A stretch of 64,000 nucleotides of DNA from Psychroserpens sp. Hel_I_66 (GTDB taxonomy: Bacteria; Bacteroidota; Bacteroidia; Flavobacteriales; Flavobacteriaceae), in contig NZ_JUGU01000001.1 of assembly GCF_000799465.1 (NCBI RefSeq), forward strand, positions 2,748,501 through 2,812,500. The letters run 5' to 3'. A model generated the notes under the pieces. It did no database searches, had not been told where the DNA came from, and saw only the letters and a list, made by a program, of their open reading frames with translations. The translations under genes and the position numbers were made by a program. Positions 23,774-33,597 of the stretch are shown here, piece after piece; position 1 is the stretch's first letter, and every line of letters starts with the position of its first letter.

Positions 23774-26611
23774 ATGTTAAAATATATCTGTTATTTTATT
23801 TTTGGAGCAACACTATTTGTTAGTGCTCAACAACCAGCAACATCATCACAAACCATTGATGATGCTCTGGCAAAAAAAGAAGAACTTGTCAAGAATTCCT
23901 TAGTTAAAAATGTAGCATTTAAAAATATAGGCCCAACCATAATGAGTGGTCGTGTGGTTGATCTGGCAGTTAATTCAGAAAATCCAACCGAGTTTTACGT
24001 GGGTTACGCTTCTGGTGGAGTTTGGCATACCAAAAATAATGGCACCACATTCTCTCCAATTTTAGATACTTCGGAAACTCAAAATGTAGGAGACATTGCT
24101 GTTGATTGGAAAACCAGAACCATTTGGGTTGGAACCGGTGAGAACAATAGTTCAAGATCGAGTTATGCAGGCATTGGGATTTTAAAATCAACAGATAATG
24201 GAGAAACCTGGCAAAATATGGGTCTCAAAGATTCCCATCATATTGGACGCATTCTCATTAATCCTAATAACCCTGACGAAGTCGTTGTTGGTGTGACGGG
24301 ACATTTATATTCTGCAAATCAAGAACGAGGGATTTATAAAACAACCGATGGCGGGAACACATGGTCACAAAAACTATTCGTTGATGACATGAGTGGGATT
24401 ATAGACGTACAAACCAACCCAAATAACTATAATTTAATGTTCGCATCGTCATGGACAAAAGATCGTAAAGCATGGAATTTTGAAGGAAATGGAACTAATT
24501 CCGCTATATACAGAAGTACAGATGCTGGAGATACTTGGACTAAGGTTTCTACGGAAAACAGCGGTTTCCCAACCGGTCAAGGCGTTGGTAGAATTGGCTT
24601 AGCGGTTTATGATGATAATGTTGTTTATGCAGTTCATGATAACCAGTTTCGCAGACCTTCCGAAGAAAAAAAAGAGAGCTCAAACGTATTGTCAAAAGAA
24701 GACTTTAAAACCATGACAGCCCAAGCATTATTGGATTTAGAGGATGACAAAATAAATACCTATTTAAAAACAAACGGTTTTCAGGAAAAATATAAAGCCG
24801 ACAATGTAAAGCAAATGGTGAGAAGCGGTAACCTAAAACCTATTGATCTTGCCAATTATCTAGAAGATGCAAATTCTATGCTTTTTGACACACCTGTTAT
24901 TGGCACCGAAGTTTATAAAAGTACAGATGGCGGAACAACGTGGAAAAAAACTCACGACGACTACCTCGACGAAATCTATTACAGTTACGGTTACTATTTT
25001 GGCCATATTTATGTGGCTCCAAATAATGCAGATAACATTTATATTTATGGAGTACCTATCGTAAAATCTAAAGATGGCGGAAAAACATTTACCTCTATTA
25101 GTGCAGAAAACGTGCATGCAGATCACCATGCACTTTGGATCAATCCAAAAAATCCAAACCATTTGATAAATGGTAACGATGGTGGTGTAAATATTACTTA
25201 CGATGATGGTGAAAATTGGATTAAAAACAACTCACCATCTGTTGGTCAATTTTATGCTATCAATGTAGATAATGAACAACCGTATAATGTCTATGGTGGT
25301 TTGCAGGATAATGGTGTTTGGAAAGGTGCTTTTGGTGCTCCAGAAGATAAATCGTGGCATCAAAGTGGTGAATACCCATGGAAGAGTATCATGGGTGGCG
25401 ACGGGATGCAAATTGAGATTGATAGTAGAAATCACAATGTGGTGTATACAGGTTTTCAATTTGGAAATTACTTTAGGCTCAATCTAGAGACCGATGAGCA
25501 AACGTACATCCAGCCAAAACATGAGTTGGGCGAAAGTCCGTATCGTTTTAACTGGCAAACACCTATTTTACTCTCTCCTCACAATCAGGATATTTTATAT
25601 TTAGGAGGAAACAAATTAATGCGTTCTATGAATCAAGGCAGCGATTTTGTTGCCATTTCAGGAGACCTCACAAATGGCGGTAAAAAAGGAAACGTTGCTT
25701 ACGGTACATTGACAACAGTTAGTGAATCTCCATTTCAATTTGGGTTGATTTATACAGGTAGTGATGATGGTTTGATTCATATCACTAATGATGGTGGTGG
25801 CAATTGGAGAAACATTTCAAACACGTTACCACAAGACCTTTGGGTAAGTCGCGTAATTGCATCCAAACATAAAAAAGAACGCGTTTATGCAACACTCAAC
25901 GGGTATCGTTGGGATGATTTTAAAGTCTATGCTTACATGAGTGATGACTATGGAAAGACATGGAAAGACATTAGCTCCAACATTCCTGCATCTCCAGTAA
26001 ACGTGATTAGAGAAGATACCGAAAATGAAAATATTCTTTATTTGGGAACAGATAATGGAGCGTATGTTTCTTTCAATAATGGCAGTACTTGGGAAGCATT
26101 CAGTAACGGGTTGCCAAATGTTGCTGTTCACGATATCGTGATCCAACCAGAAGCAAAACATCTATTACTGGGAACACATGGTCGCAGCATTTACCAAACC
26201 GAAATTGGTCCTATACAGCAAATAAATTCAAGCATGCAATCAAAAGCTGTAACGTTATTTAAAGTCAATGACGCAAGATTCTCTCCGCGCTGGGGAAGTT
26301 CATGGAGCAAATGGTTTGACGCTTATGAACCAACTGTAGATGTTACTTATTATTCTAATGTTTCCGAAGAAAAAAACATAAAGATTTATTCGGAAAGTGG
26401 AACACTTTTAAATGAGATGAAAGTTAAAGCAGATAAAGGATTTAATTACTCGAAATACGATTTAACGCTTACCGAAAAAGGCAGAAAAGCATTATTAAAA
26501 GAAAACACAAATATTGATATTAATAAGGCTAATAACGATAAATACTACTTGCCAAAAGGTAAATATTCAATTCAAATTGGTGATGAAAAAACAATGTTTG
26601 AAGTGAAATAA
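23774..26611 (+). CDS. Large exported BNR/sortilin-type beta-propeller protein
   Basis: 945 residues, signal peptide about 1-18 (...LFVSAQQ). Repeated BNR-like phrases such as STDNGETWQ, TTDGGNTWS, STDAGDTWT, STDGGTTWK, SKDGGKTF, TNDGGGNWR and SDDYGKTWK are spread over residues about 100-780, the pattern of a VPS10/sortilin-like or sialidase-type propeller. Annotations in flavobacteria often call such proteins glycosyl hydrolase, but no catalytic residues can be assigned here. The helical insert at about 295-345 (KEDFKTMTAQALLDLEDDK) splits two propeller blocks. No T9SS sorting domain; likely periplasmic or surface-exposed. Monocistronic. Confidence 0.8.
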   Translation: MLKYICYFIFGATLFVSAQQPATSSQTIDDALAKKEELVKNSLVKNVAFKNIGPTIMSGRVVDLAVNSENPTEFYVGYASGGVWHTKNNGTTFSPILDTSETQNVGDIAVDWKTRTIWVGTGENNSSRSSYAGIGILKSTDNGETWQNMGLKDSHHIGRILINPNNPDEVVVGVTGHLYSANQERGIYKTTDGGNTWSQKLFVDDMSGIIDVQTNPNNYNLMFASSWTKDRKAWNFEGNGTNSAIYRSTDAGDTWTKVSTENSGFPTGQGVGRIGLAVYDDNVVYAVHDNQFRRPSEEKKESSNVLSKEDFKTMTAQALLDLEDDKINTYLKTNGFQEKYKADNVKQMVRSGNLKPIDLANYLEDANSMLFDTPVIGTEVYKSTDGGTTWKKTHDDYLDEIYYSYGYYFGHIYVAPNNADNIYIYGVPIVKSKDGGKTFTSISAENVHADHHALWINPKNPNHLINGNDGGVNITYDDGENWIKNNSPSVGQFYAINVDNEQPYNVYGGLQDNGVWKGAFGAPEDKSWHQSGEYPWKSIMGGDGMQIEIDSRNHNVVYTGFQFGNYFRLNLETDEQTYIQPKHELGESPYRFNWQTPILLSPHNQDILYLGGNKLMRSMNQGSDFVAISGDLTNGGKKGNVAYGTLTTVSESPFQFGLIYTGSDDGLIHITNDGGGNWRNISNTLPQDLWVSRVIASKHKKERVYATLNGYRWDDFKVYAYMSDDYGKTWKDISSNIPASPVNVIREDTENENILYLGTDNGAYVSFNNGSTWEAFSNGLPNVAVHDIVIQPEAKHLLLGTHGRSIYQTEIGPIQQINSSMQSKAVTLFKVNDARFSPRWGSSWSKWFDAYEPTVDVTYYSNVSEEKNIKIYSESGTLLNEMKVKADKGFNYSKYDLTLTEKGRKALLKENTNIDINKANNDKYYLPKGKYSIQIGDEKTMFEVK

Positions 26612-26683
26612 CAATTCAAGTTAACATTTTTAGAGCTCTACAAATTAAACCCATTCTAAATAACAAATATTACAACGAAAACC

Positions 26684-26714
26684 TTGTAGAGCTTAGGCTT
26701 GCTCCTTATCTTTG
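26684..26714 (+). promoter_or_regulatory. Promoter for sdhCAB
   Basis: TTG at 26684-26686, 20-nt spacer, TATCTTTG at 26707-26714: an exact fit to the Bacteroidota consensus. Start of transcription is expected about 20 nt before the sdhC ATG. Confidence 0.7.
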
Positions 26715-26739
26715 TACATATAAACTAACTTCTTAGATA

Positions 26740-27426
26740 ATGAGCGGAATTTTAAATTCTACGATTGGAAGAAAATTTGCTATGGCACTTTCGGCACTCT
26801 TCCTGATGATTTTCTTATTACAACACTTTTCAATCAATATTTTATCTGTATTTAGTGAGGACGTTTTTAATAATGTGTCTCACTTTATGGGTACGTTTTG
26901 GTTAATTCAATTTGTGCTACAACCTATACTGATTTTAGGTGTTATTTTCCATTTCGTAATGGGATTTGTATTAGAAATCAAAAACAGAAATGCTAGAAAA
27001 ATTAGCTACGTTAAAAACAATGGTGCTGCAAATTCAACTTGGATGAGTAGAAATATGATTTGGAGCGGATTGGCAATTTTAGCATTTATTGGGCTCCATT
27101 TTTACGATTTTTGGGCTCCAGAAATCAATGTCAAATATTTTAAAGGTGATATGAGTGGCCTTTTAGATCCTGATAATGTTGATAGCGGATTTAGATACTG
27201 GGAAGAACTCCATCATAAATTTGAAGATATGTGGCGTGTTATTCTATACTGCGTTGCTTTTATATTTTTATCACTACACCTTTTACATGGGTTTAGTTCT
27301 GCATTCCAATCAACTGGAATGAACAATAAATACACAAAAGGGTTACAAGGTTTTGGAAAAGCGTATGCTATTATAATTCCAGCAGGATTTGTATTCATTG
27401 CACTATTTCACCACTTTACTCACTAA
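26740..27426 (+). CDS. sdhC: Succinate dehydrogenase cytochrome b subunit
   Basis: 228 residues with five hydrophobic helices (about 15-35, 58-80, 105-125, 160-182, 203-225). This is the single-subunit, diheme b558 type of membrane anchor used with menaquinone; candidate axial His residues occur in LLQHFSINI, IFHFVMG, ILAFIGLHFYDF and LHLLHGFSSAFQ. It anchors SdhAB to the inner membrane and passes electrons to the quinone pool. First gene of a three-gene operon; sdhA follows after 12 nt. Confidence 0.94.
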   Translation: MSGILNSTIGRKFAMALSALFLMIFLLQHFSINILSVFSEDVFNNVSHFMGTFWLIQFVLQPILILGVIFHFVMGFVLEIKNRNARKISYVKNNGAANSTWMSRNMIWSGLAILAFIGLHFYDFWAPEINVKYFKGDMSGLLDPDNVDSGFRYWEELHHKFEDMWRVILYCVAFIFLSLHLLHGFSSAFQSTGMNNKYTKGLQGFGKAYAIIIPAGFVFIALFHHFTH

Positions 27427-27438
27427 AATATATCTAAT

Positions 27439-29436
27439 ATGGCTTTAGATGCTAAAATACCAAAAGGACCACTTGCAGATAAGTGGACAAATCATAAAAA
27501 CACGATTGACCTAGTTAATCCTGCCAATAAACGTAATATTGACATTATTGTTGTTGGTACTGGTTTAGCAGGTGGCTCTGCAGCTGCAACATTAGCTGAG
27601 TTAGGCTATAATGTGAAAGCTTTCTGTTTTCAAGATTCACCTAGACGTGCACACTCAATTGCTGCGCAAGGTGGTATCAATGCTGCAAAAAACTACCAAG
27701 GTGATGGTGACTCCACTTACAGATTATTTTATGATACTGTAAAAGGTGGTGATTACCGTTCTCGTGAAGCAAATGTTTATCGTTTAGCAGAGGTGTCTGC
27801 AAATATTATTGACCAATGCGTTGCTCAAGGTGTTCCTTTTGCTCGTGAATATGGTGGATTATTGGACAATCGCTCATTTGGAGGTGTATTGGTATCACGT
27901 ACATTTTATGCAGCAGGACAAACAGGACAGCAATTACTTTTAGGTGCTTACTCTGCAATGAACCGTCAAATTGGACGCGGTAAAATTACAATGTACAACC
28001 GTCATGAGATGTTAGATGTCGTCAAGGTTGACGGAAAAGCTAGAGGAATAATCGCTAGAGATTTAGTGTCTGGTGAAATAGAACGTCACTCTGCGCACGC
28101 AGTCGTTTTAGGAACTGGAGGTTACGGTAACGTATTTTACTTATCAACCAATGCGATGGGAAGTAATGTTACCGCTGCCTGGAAAGCTCACAAACGTGGT
28201 GCTTACTTTGCAAATCCATGCTACACGCAAATTCATCCAACATGTATCCCTGTCTCTGGAGAACATCAGTCTAAATTGACATTGATGTCTGAGTCTTTAA
28301 GAAATGATGGACGTATTTGGGTTCCGAAGAAAAAAGAAGATGCTGAAGCTATTAGAGCTGGAAAATTAAAACCAACTGCACTTGCCGAACAAGATAGAGA
28401 TTACTATTTAGAGCGTCGCTATCCTGCTTTTGGTAACTTAGTACCTCGTGATGTTGCCTCTCGTGCAGCAAAAGAGCGCTGCGACGCTGGTTTTGGTGTC
28501 AATAAAACTGGTGAAGCTGTTTATCTAGATTTCGCTGCTGCTTTTATGCGCTACGGAAAAGAGCAAGCCCACGTTAAAGGTCTTGACGAAAATGATGATG
28601 CGCTTGTTAAAAAATTAGGACAGGAAATCGTGAAAACGAAATATGGAAATTTATTCCAGATGTATGAGAAAATCGTAAATCAAAACCCATACGAAACTCC
28701 TATGATGATTTACCCTGCGGTACATTACACAATGGGTGGTATTTGGGTAGATTATAACTTACAAACTACAGTTCCAGGATTGTATGCCATTGGAGAAGCT
28801 AATTTTTCAGATCATGGTGCTAACAGACTTGGTGCTTCTGCCTTAATGCAAGGACTTGCAGATGGATATTTTGTACTGCCTTACACGATTGGTGACTATT
28901 TATCCCACGATATTCGTACTGGAAAAATACCTACTGATACTAAGGAATTTGAAGAAGCTGAAAAAACTGTTGTTGATAATATCAACCACTTAATAAATAA
29001 TAAAGGAACGCATCCTGTTGATTATTTCCATAGACGTTTAGGAAAAATCATGTGGAACAAATGCGGAATGGCACGTAATGCAGAGGATTTAAAATCTGCT
29101 ATTCATGAGATTTCAGATTTAAGAGCTGAATTTTGGAAAGACGTTATGGTTCCAGGATCTGCAGATGAATTTAATGAAGAACTAGCCAAAGCTGGTCGCG
29201 TTGCAGATTTCTTAGAACTTGGAGAATTATTCGCTAAAGATGCCTTACAAAGAGAAGAATCTGCAGGAGGACATTTTAGAGATGAATATCAAACTCCAGA
29301 AGGTGAGGCAATGCGTCGTAAAGAATTTCAGTATGTTTCTGCATGGGAATATAAAGGAGAGCCAAAAGATGCTGTATTGCATAAAGAGGAACTGTCTTAC
29401 GAAAATATTGAAGTAAAAGAAAGAAGTTATAAATAA
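27439..29436 (+). CDS. sdhA: Succinate dehydrogenase flavoprotein subunit
   Basis: 665 residues, cytoplasmic face of complex II; oxidises succinate to fumarate with covalent FAD. Seen: Rossmann start [24 protein letters not shown]-attachment region [44 protein letters not shown] substrate loop ([14 protein letters not shown]), [15 protein letters not shown] and [22 protein letters not shown]. The long form with [10 protein letters not shown] is typical of the Bacteroidota/B. subtilis type. Located between sdhC and sdhB with short gaps (12 and 49 nt). Confidence 0.97.
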   Translation: MALDAKIPKGPLADKWTNHKNTIDLVNPANKRNIDIIVVGTGLAGGSAAATLAELGYNVKAFCFQDSPRRAHSIAAQGGINAAKNYQGDGDSTYRLFYDTVKGGDYRSREANVYRLAEVSANIIDQCVAQGVPFAREYGGLLDNRSFGGVLVSRTFYAAGQTGQQLLLGAYSAMNRQIGRGKITMYNRHEMLDVVKVDGKARGIIARDLVSGEIERHSAHAVVLGTGGYGNVFYLSTNAMGSNVTAAWKAHKRGAYFANPCYTQIHPTCIPVSGEHQSKLTLMSESLRNDGRIWVPKKKEDAEAIRAGKLKPTALAEQDRDYYLERRYPAFGNLVPRDVASRAAKERCDAGFGVNKTGEAVYLDFAAAFMRYGKEQAHVKGLDENDDALVKKLGQEIVKTKYGNLFQMYEKIVNQNPYETPMMIYPAVHYTMGGIWVDYNLQTTVPGLYAIGEANFSDHGANRLGASALMQGLADGYFVLPYTIGDYLSHDIRTGKIPTDTKEFEEAEKTVVDNINHLINNKGTHPVDYFHRRLGKIMWNKCGMARNAEDLKSAIHEISDLRAEFWKDVMVPGSADEFNEELAKAGRVADFLELGELFAKDALQREESAGGHFRDEYQTPEGEAMRRKEFQYVSAWEYKGEPKDAVLHKEELSYENIEVKERSYK

Positions 29437-29485
29437 TTAGGTCTACAACTTAATTATGTATTCAAAATAAAAAAAGAACAAAGAA

Positions 29486-30247
29486 ATGGGAACAGAAAAT
29501 ATGAACCTTACATTAAAGATTTGGAGACAAAAAGGAGCCAATGACAAAGGGAAAATGGTAGACTATAGCATTAGCGATGTCTCTCCAGATATGTCTTTCT
29601 TAGAAATGCTAGACGTTCTTAATAGTGAACTCATAACCAAAGGAGAAGAACCTGTTGCATTTGATCATGATTGTCGTGAAGGTATTTGTGGTTCATGTTC
29701 ATTATATATAAATGGCGAAGCACATGGTCCTGATAGAGGTGTAACTACCTGCCAATTGCATATGCGTATGTTTAAAGATGGTGATGTTATTACCATTGAG
29801 CCTTTTAGAGCTAAGGCATTTCCTGTAATTAAAGATTTAATTGTAGATAGAAGCGCTTTTGATCGTATCCAACATGCAGGAGGATTTATTTCTGTTAATA
29901 CATCTGGTTTAACTGTAGATGCAAATGCTATCCCGGTAAACAAACACGATGCAGATGAATCATTTATGGCTGCCACGTGTATTGGTTGTGGTGCTTGTGT
30001 TGCAAGTTGTAAAAATGCCTCTGCAATGTTATTTGTAGGTGCAAAAGTATCTCAATTTGCCTTGTTACCACAAGGTCAGGTAGAGGCGACAGATCGTGTA
30101 TTGAATATGGTCAAACAAATGGATGAAGAAGGCTTTGGTAATTGTACCAATACTGGAGCTTGCGAAGTGGAATGCCCTAAAGGAATTTCTTTAGAGAATA
30201 TTGCACGTATGAATCGTGAGTATTTAGCAGCAAGTTTAAAAGGTTAA
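29486..30247 (+). CDS. sdhB: Succinate dehydrogenase iron-sulfur subunit
   Basis: 253 residues. Carries electrons from FAD to heme/quinone through three clusters, all visible: the [2Fe-2S] Cys set in [14 protein letters not shown] plus TTCQLH, the [4Fe-4S] set [11 protein letters not shown], and the [3Fe-4S] set [14 protein letters not shown] with the shared final Cys residues. Start at [13 protein letters not shown]; a second in-frame ATG five codons later (MNLTLKI) is a possible alternative. End of the sdhCAB operon, followed by a hairpin terminator. A client of the suf system encoded earlier in the window. Confidence 0.97.
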   Translation: MGTENMNLTLKIWRQKGANDKGKMVDYSISDVSPDMSFLEMLDVLNSELITKGEEPVAFDHDCREGICGSCSLYINGEAHGPDRGVTTCQLHMRMFKDGDVITIEPFRAKAFPVIKDLIVDRSAFDRIQHAGGFISVNTSGLTVDANAIPVNKHDADESFMAATCIGCGACVASCKNASAMLFVGAKVSQFALLPQGQVEATDRVLNMVKQMDEEGFGNCTNTGACEVECPKGISLENIARMNREYLAASLKG

Positions 30248-30285
30248 TATCCCAAAACAGAGAACCAAAGAAATTATAAATTTAA

Positions 30286-30318
30286 AAATCCTAAGCCACA
30301 ATGCTTGGGATTTTTTGT
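30286..30318 (+). terminator. Intrinsic terminator after sdhB
   Basis: 10-bp stem (30286-30295 with 30303-30312, one G-T pair), 7-nt loop, then a T run. Confidence 0.8.
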
Positions 30319-30341
30319 TACTTTATGTCCTAAATTTAAAT

Positions 30342-32114
30342 ATGTCTGTCGCAATAACTTATTTTAAAAAAAGCCTTGAAAATCATCAATTAGAAGTAAA
30401 GAAACTTTATAAAAAGACGACGCTTTTAAGCCTTTTAAGACTGCTTGTTTTTCTCATTACAGCAATCGCTATCTATTTTACTTTCCAAAGTTGGCAAATT
30501 GCCATTGTTATTGGTTTGTCAGGAATTTCGGTGTTTATAGTTCTACTTTCTAAATATACCAGTGTCAAAAATAAACGAACTCTTCATAAGGCACTAGCAA
30601 CAATTAATGAAGAGGAAATAAAAATTGCTTCTGGCGAATTTCAGCATAGAAAAACAGGAGATCAATTTCAAGACCCAAAGCACTTTTATAGCTTGGATAT
30701 TGATCTCTTCGGAAAAGGATCATTTTTTCAATATTTAAATAGAACAAGTACTTCGGAAGGTGAATTGCAGCTCGCAAATGCTTTAAAAGCAAATAATGTT
30801 GCCAATATAGAAGACAGGCAGGACGCGATAAAAGAATTATCAACCAAAACCGAATGGACACAATTATATGCAGCAACAGCTAGCTTAATTAAAACCCAAA
30901 CGCCTGCTCCAACAATTATAAAATGGTTAAAAACCCATAAAACGTTTATTCCAAAACAGATGTTTTTAGCTACTTGGTTATTTGCATTACTATCAATTAC
31001 ACTATTAGCCCTAGCAATTTTTGAAGTTATTGGGATTGGATTTTTTGGGTATTGGATTTTTGCAGGACTTGGCATTACAGGCATATATCTCAAAAAAATA
31101 AATGATCTCGCTTTAAATGCAGATAAAACTAAAGATACATTTAGACAATATGCATCACTGTTATTACAAATAGAAAATGAGACATTTACATCAAAATTAT
31201 TAAAAGAAAAACAGCAAAAAATAAGATCTGAAAACAAAAAGGCTTCAGAGATTTTTTCGGAATTTTCTAAACACCTAGATGCCTTGGATAACCGTAATAA
31301 TCTTATTGGTGCTCTTTTTGGGAATGGCTATTTACTTTTAGATATCAAAAACTCTTATAACGTTGAACAATGGGTTTTAAAATACGCCCACAAAGTAGAA
31401 GATTGGTTTGAAGTGGTGTCGTTTTTTGACGCATACAACAGTTTAGGTAATTATGCTTTTAACCATGAAGCCTATGTATTTCCTGAAATATCAAACGGAA
31501 AATCAACTATAAAAGCGTCTCAATTAGGACATCCACTTTTAAACCCTAAAAAAAGAGTAGATAGTGATGTCACTATCGATAATCAAGAATTCTTTATTGT
31601 AACGGGAGCTAATATGGCAGGAAAGAGTACGTTTCTTCGTACCATTTCTCTTCATATTGTAATGGCAAACGTTGGGTTGCCTGTTTGTGCAAAGTCAAGT
31701 ATCTATTCTCCTGTTAAACTTATAACGAGCATGCGTACGAGCGATTCACTCACAGATGATAGTAGTTACTTTTTTAGTGAATTAACTCGACTAAAATTCA
31801 TTGTTGATGCTATAGAAAAAGAATCTTATTTTATTATTCTTGATGAAATCTTAAAAGGTACAAACAGTACAGATAAAGCAATCGGTTCAAGAAAATTTGT
31901 AGAAAAACTAGTGGCAGGAAACGCAACCGGTATTATTGCAACTCACGATTTGAGTCTTTGTGAAATTTCCGAAGAACTTGAGGACGTCAAAAACTATTAT
32001 TTTGATGCTGAAATCGTTAACGACGAACTATATTTTGACTATAAATTCAAACAAGGTATTTGCCAAAATATGAATGCAAGCTTTTTACTGAAGAAGATGC
32101 AGATTGTGGATTAG
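30342..32114 (+). CDS. Membrane-anchored MutS-like ATPase
   Basis: 590 residues from the ATG at 30342 (MSVAITYFKK); an earlier TTG lies in the terminator T-run and is rejected. The C-terminal third is a MutS domain V ATPase: Walker A GANMAGKSTFLR (about 420), SSYFFSELTRL, Walker B FIILDEILKGTNSTD and ATHDLSLCEIS. The N-terminal part lacks the mismatch-recognition domain and instead has two hydrophobic hairpins (about 25-70 and 205-250), so the protein is predicted to sit in the inner membrane with the ATPase in the cytoplasm. It is therefore not classical MutS; its role is unknown, although it is usually labelled mismatch repair protein. Contains three TTCCGAAG words (30707, 30751, 31967). 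Confidence 0.88.
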   Translation: MSVAITYFKKSLENHQLEVKKLYKKTTLLSLLRLLVFLITAIAIYFTFQSWQIAIVIGLSGISVFIVLLSKYTSVKNKRTLHKALATINEEEIKIASGEFQHRKTGDQFQDPKHFYSLDIDLFGKGSFFQYLNRTSTSEGELQLANALKANNVANIEDRQDAIKELSTKTEWTQLYAATASLIKTQTPAPTIIKWLKTHKTFIPKQMFLATWLFALLSITLLALAIFEVIGIGFFGYWIFAGLGITGIYLKKINDLALNADKTKDTFRQYASLLLQIENETFTSKLLKEKQQKIRSENKKASEIFSEFSKHLDALDNRNNLIGALFGNGYLLLDIKNSYNVEQWVLKYAHKVEDWFEVVSFFDAYNSLGNYAFNHEAYVFPEISNGKSTIKASQLGHPLLNPKKRVDSDVTIDNQEFFIVTGANMAGKSTFLRTISLHIVMANVGLPVCAKSSIYSPVKLITSMRTSDSLTDDSSYFFSELTRLKFIVDAIEKESYFIILDEILKGTNSTDKAIGSRKFVEKLVAGNATGIIATHDLSLCEISEELEDVKNYYFDAEIVNDELYFDYKFKQGICQNMNASFLLKKMQIVD

Positions 32115-32209
32115 TAAGATAAATATCATTCAGATCAACACAAAAAAAATTTTTTGATGATTAGAATAAATAAAAATGAAATTCTTCAATTCGATCTAAA
32201 TCACAAAAA

Positions 32210-32243
32210 CAAAAAACCCATTCTAAACTAGAATGGGTTTTTA
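32210..32243. terminator. Terminator after rpmA, also downstream of mutS-like gene
   Basis: 13-bp perfect stem around the loop AAC (32226-32228), with A-run on one side and T-run on the other, usable in both directions between convergent genes. Confidence 0.85.
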
Positions 32244-32265
32244 ATACTATGGGATAAAATTCAAA

Positions 32266-32526
32266 TTATGCTTCAAAAGCATCAATAGAAACAAAAGACT
32301 TACCATCTTTTTTCTTTGTGAATCTTACTAAACCATCTACTTTAGCATGTAAAGTGTGGTCTTTTCCGCCATACACATTTTCACCTGGATGATGTGTATT
32401 ACCTCTTTGTCTTACGATAATGTTTCCTGCAACAGCAGCTTGTCCACCAAAAATCTTAACACCTAAGCGTTTTGATTCTGATTCTCTACCGTTTTTAGAA
32501 CTACCTACTCCTTTTTTATGAGCCAT
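32266..32526 (-). CDS. rpmA: 50S ribosomal protein L27
   Basis: 86 residues. N-terminus [29 protein letters not shown] is the L27 signature, with no cleavable Firmicutes-type N-terminal extension. L27 reaches the peptidyl-transferase centre. Second gene of the rplU-rpmA operon (44 nt after rplU), followed by a terminator. Full length. Confidence 0.98.
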   Translation of the reverse strand: MAHKKGVGSSKNGRESESKRLGVKIFGGQAAVAGNIIVRQRGNTHHPGENVYGGKDHTLHAKVDGLVRFTKKKDGKSFVSIDAFEA

Positions 32527-32570
32527 TGTCTTAAGGTTTTATATTGTTAATAATTAATGTTATTGAAAAT

Positions 32571-33257
32571 TTACTTTTCAATTCCACCATCTAATCTGTC
32601 TTGTAATTCTTTTAATTCGTCCCACTTACCATCTGCAGCTAATCTAGCTTGTTTTGGCCAAGTATCTGTAACGATGTGCGCTAATCTTGAACTTTCTTCA
32701 GTAAGAATTTCACTTAATTTAGCAGCATCAGTATTTGCTACTTTTTCAAAAGTATCAATTCCTGCGTTTACTAAAGCTTCAGCAGCTTTAGGTCCTGCAC
32801 CTTCGATTTTTTTCAAATCATCAGCTTTTCCTGTTGCTTTTTTAGCAGCTGGTTTCGCTTTAGGTGTTTCCTTTTTAGCTTCTTCTTTTGATTCAGCTTT
32901 TTTAGTTTCCTTCTTAGGTTCAGCTTTTTCAGCTTTCTTTCCTCCAGAAGTAGTAATACCTTCAATAAGGATTTCAGATAAAGATTGTCTGTGTCCGTTT
33001 TTTACACGGTAACCTTTTCTTCTCTTCTTTTTGAAGACGATTACTTTGTCACCTTTAAGGTGCTTTAAGACTTTTGCACTTACAAGTGCTCCGCCTATAG
33101 CTGGGGCGCCTAAAGTAATATTGTCACCATCACCAATTAAAAGAACGTTATCGAAATCTACTTTCTTACCTTCTTCTGTTGCTAAACGGTTAACAAAAAC
33201 TTTTTGGTCTTTTTCAACTTTAAATTGATGCCCTGCTATCTCTACAATTGCGTACAT
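32571..33257 (-). CDS. rplU: 50S ribosomal protein L21 with C-terminal helix-hairpin-helix extension
   Basis: 228 residues, about twice the usual L21 length. Residues 1-103 are L21 (MYAIVEIAGHQFKVEKDQKVFV ... KKKRRKGYRVKNGHRQ). Residues 104-147 are a low-complexity Lys/Glu/Ala linker. Residues 148-228 contain a helix-hairpin-helix-like unit (LKKIEGAGPKAAEALVNAGIDTFEKVAN) and a Trp-containing helix (DTWPKQARLAADGKWDELKEL). I recall similar fusions from other flavobacteria, so this is probably not a sequencing error. The extension may bind RNA or DNA; its role is unknown. A strong promoter and a structured leader lie upstream. Confidence 0.93.
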   Translation of the reverse strand: MYAIVEIAGHQFKVEKDQKVFVNRLATEEGKKVDFDNVLLIGDGDNITLGAPAIGGALVSAKVLKHLKGDKVIVFKKKRRKGYRVKNGHRQSLSEILIEGITTSGGKKAEKAEPKKETKKAESKEEAKKETPKAKPAAKKATGKADDLKKIEGAGPKAAEALVNAGIDTFEKVANTDAAKLSEILTEESSRLAHIVTDTWPKQARLAADGKWDELKELQDRLDGGIEK

Positions 33258-33296
33258 AGCGTAACGTTTTTATTAATTATTTTGTTTAAAATAGGT

Positions 33297-33314
33297 GCTT
33301 CCTCCTTAGAAAGC
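33297..33314 (-). promoter_or_regulatory. Leader hairpin with SD-like TAAGGAGG upstream of rplU
   Basis: In the rplU 5' UTR a 6-bp stem (33314-33309 with 33302-33297, one G-T pair) presents TAAGGAGG (33308-33301) in its loop and 3' arm, about 44 nt before the ATG. This perfect Shine-Dalgarno-like octamer is too far from the start to act normally and is unusual in this phylum. Possible autoregulatory leader; function not shown. Confidence 0.35.
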
Positions 33315-33319
33315 GGGTG

Positions 33320-33351
33320 CAAATATACATCCTAATTCATTAATTTACAAA
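33320..33351 (-). promoter_or_regulatory. Promoter for rplU-rpmA
   Basis: Minus strand: TTTG at 33351-33348, 20-nt spacer, TATATTTG at 33327-33320. Perfect consensus for both elements, as expected for ribosomal protein genes. Leader about 57 nt. Confidence 0.75.
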
Positions 33352-33468
33352 CGATATATGAATTTTGAATAATAATATAATTTTTTTATGCAGAAATTTT
33401 AAAACTCGAACACTTTATCTACTTTGCATAAATATGAGAAAACAATTTTAAGATATATTTTGCACTAA

Positions 33469-33504
33469 AAACAGTAATATAAGCTATGTTATTCGCTATT
33501 TTTG
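33469..33504 (+). promoter_or_regulatory. Candidate promoter for M16 peptidase pair
   Basis: TTTG at 33469-33472, 24-nt spacer, TATTTTTG at 33497-33504. Spacing is one base beyond the usual range. It would give a leader of about 90 nt. Confidence 0.5.
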
Positions 33505-33597
33505 TGGAAATAGTGTAACTTTTTAACTAAACCGAACACTAATTTAACATTATATAAAAATTAACACAAAATCACAATTAATTAAAACAAACTCACA

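Larger units (their letters stand above)
33258..33597. other. Intergenic region between rplU and M16 peptidase genes (340 nt)
   Basis: Divergent promoter region. It holds the rplU promoter and leader (33258-33351, minus) and a candidate promoter for the peptidase operon (33469-33504, plus), leaving about 115 very AT-rich bases with no structure that I can recognise. Confidence 0.7.

Noticed and set aside
24860..25162. Antisense open frame in the BNR gene
   Set aside because: Shadow of a long real gene; Cys/Ile/Phe-rich composition unlike proteins and no homology recognised.
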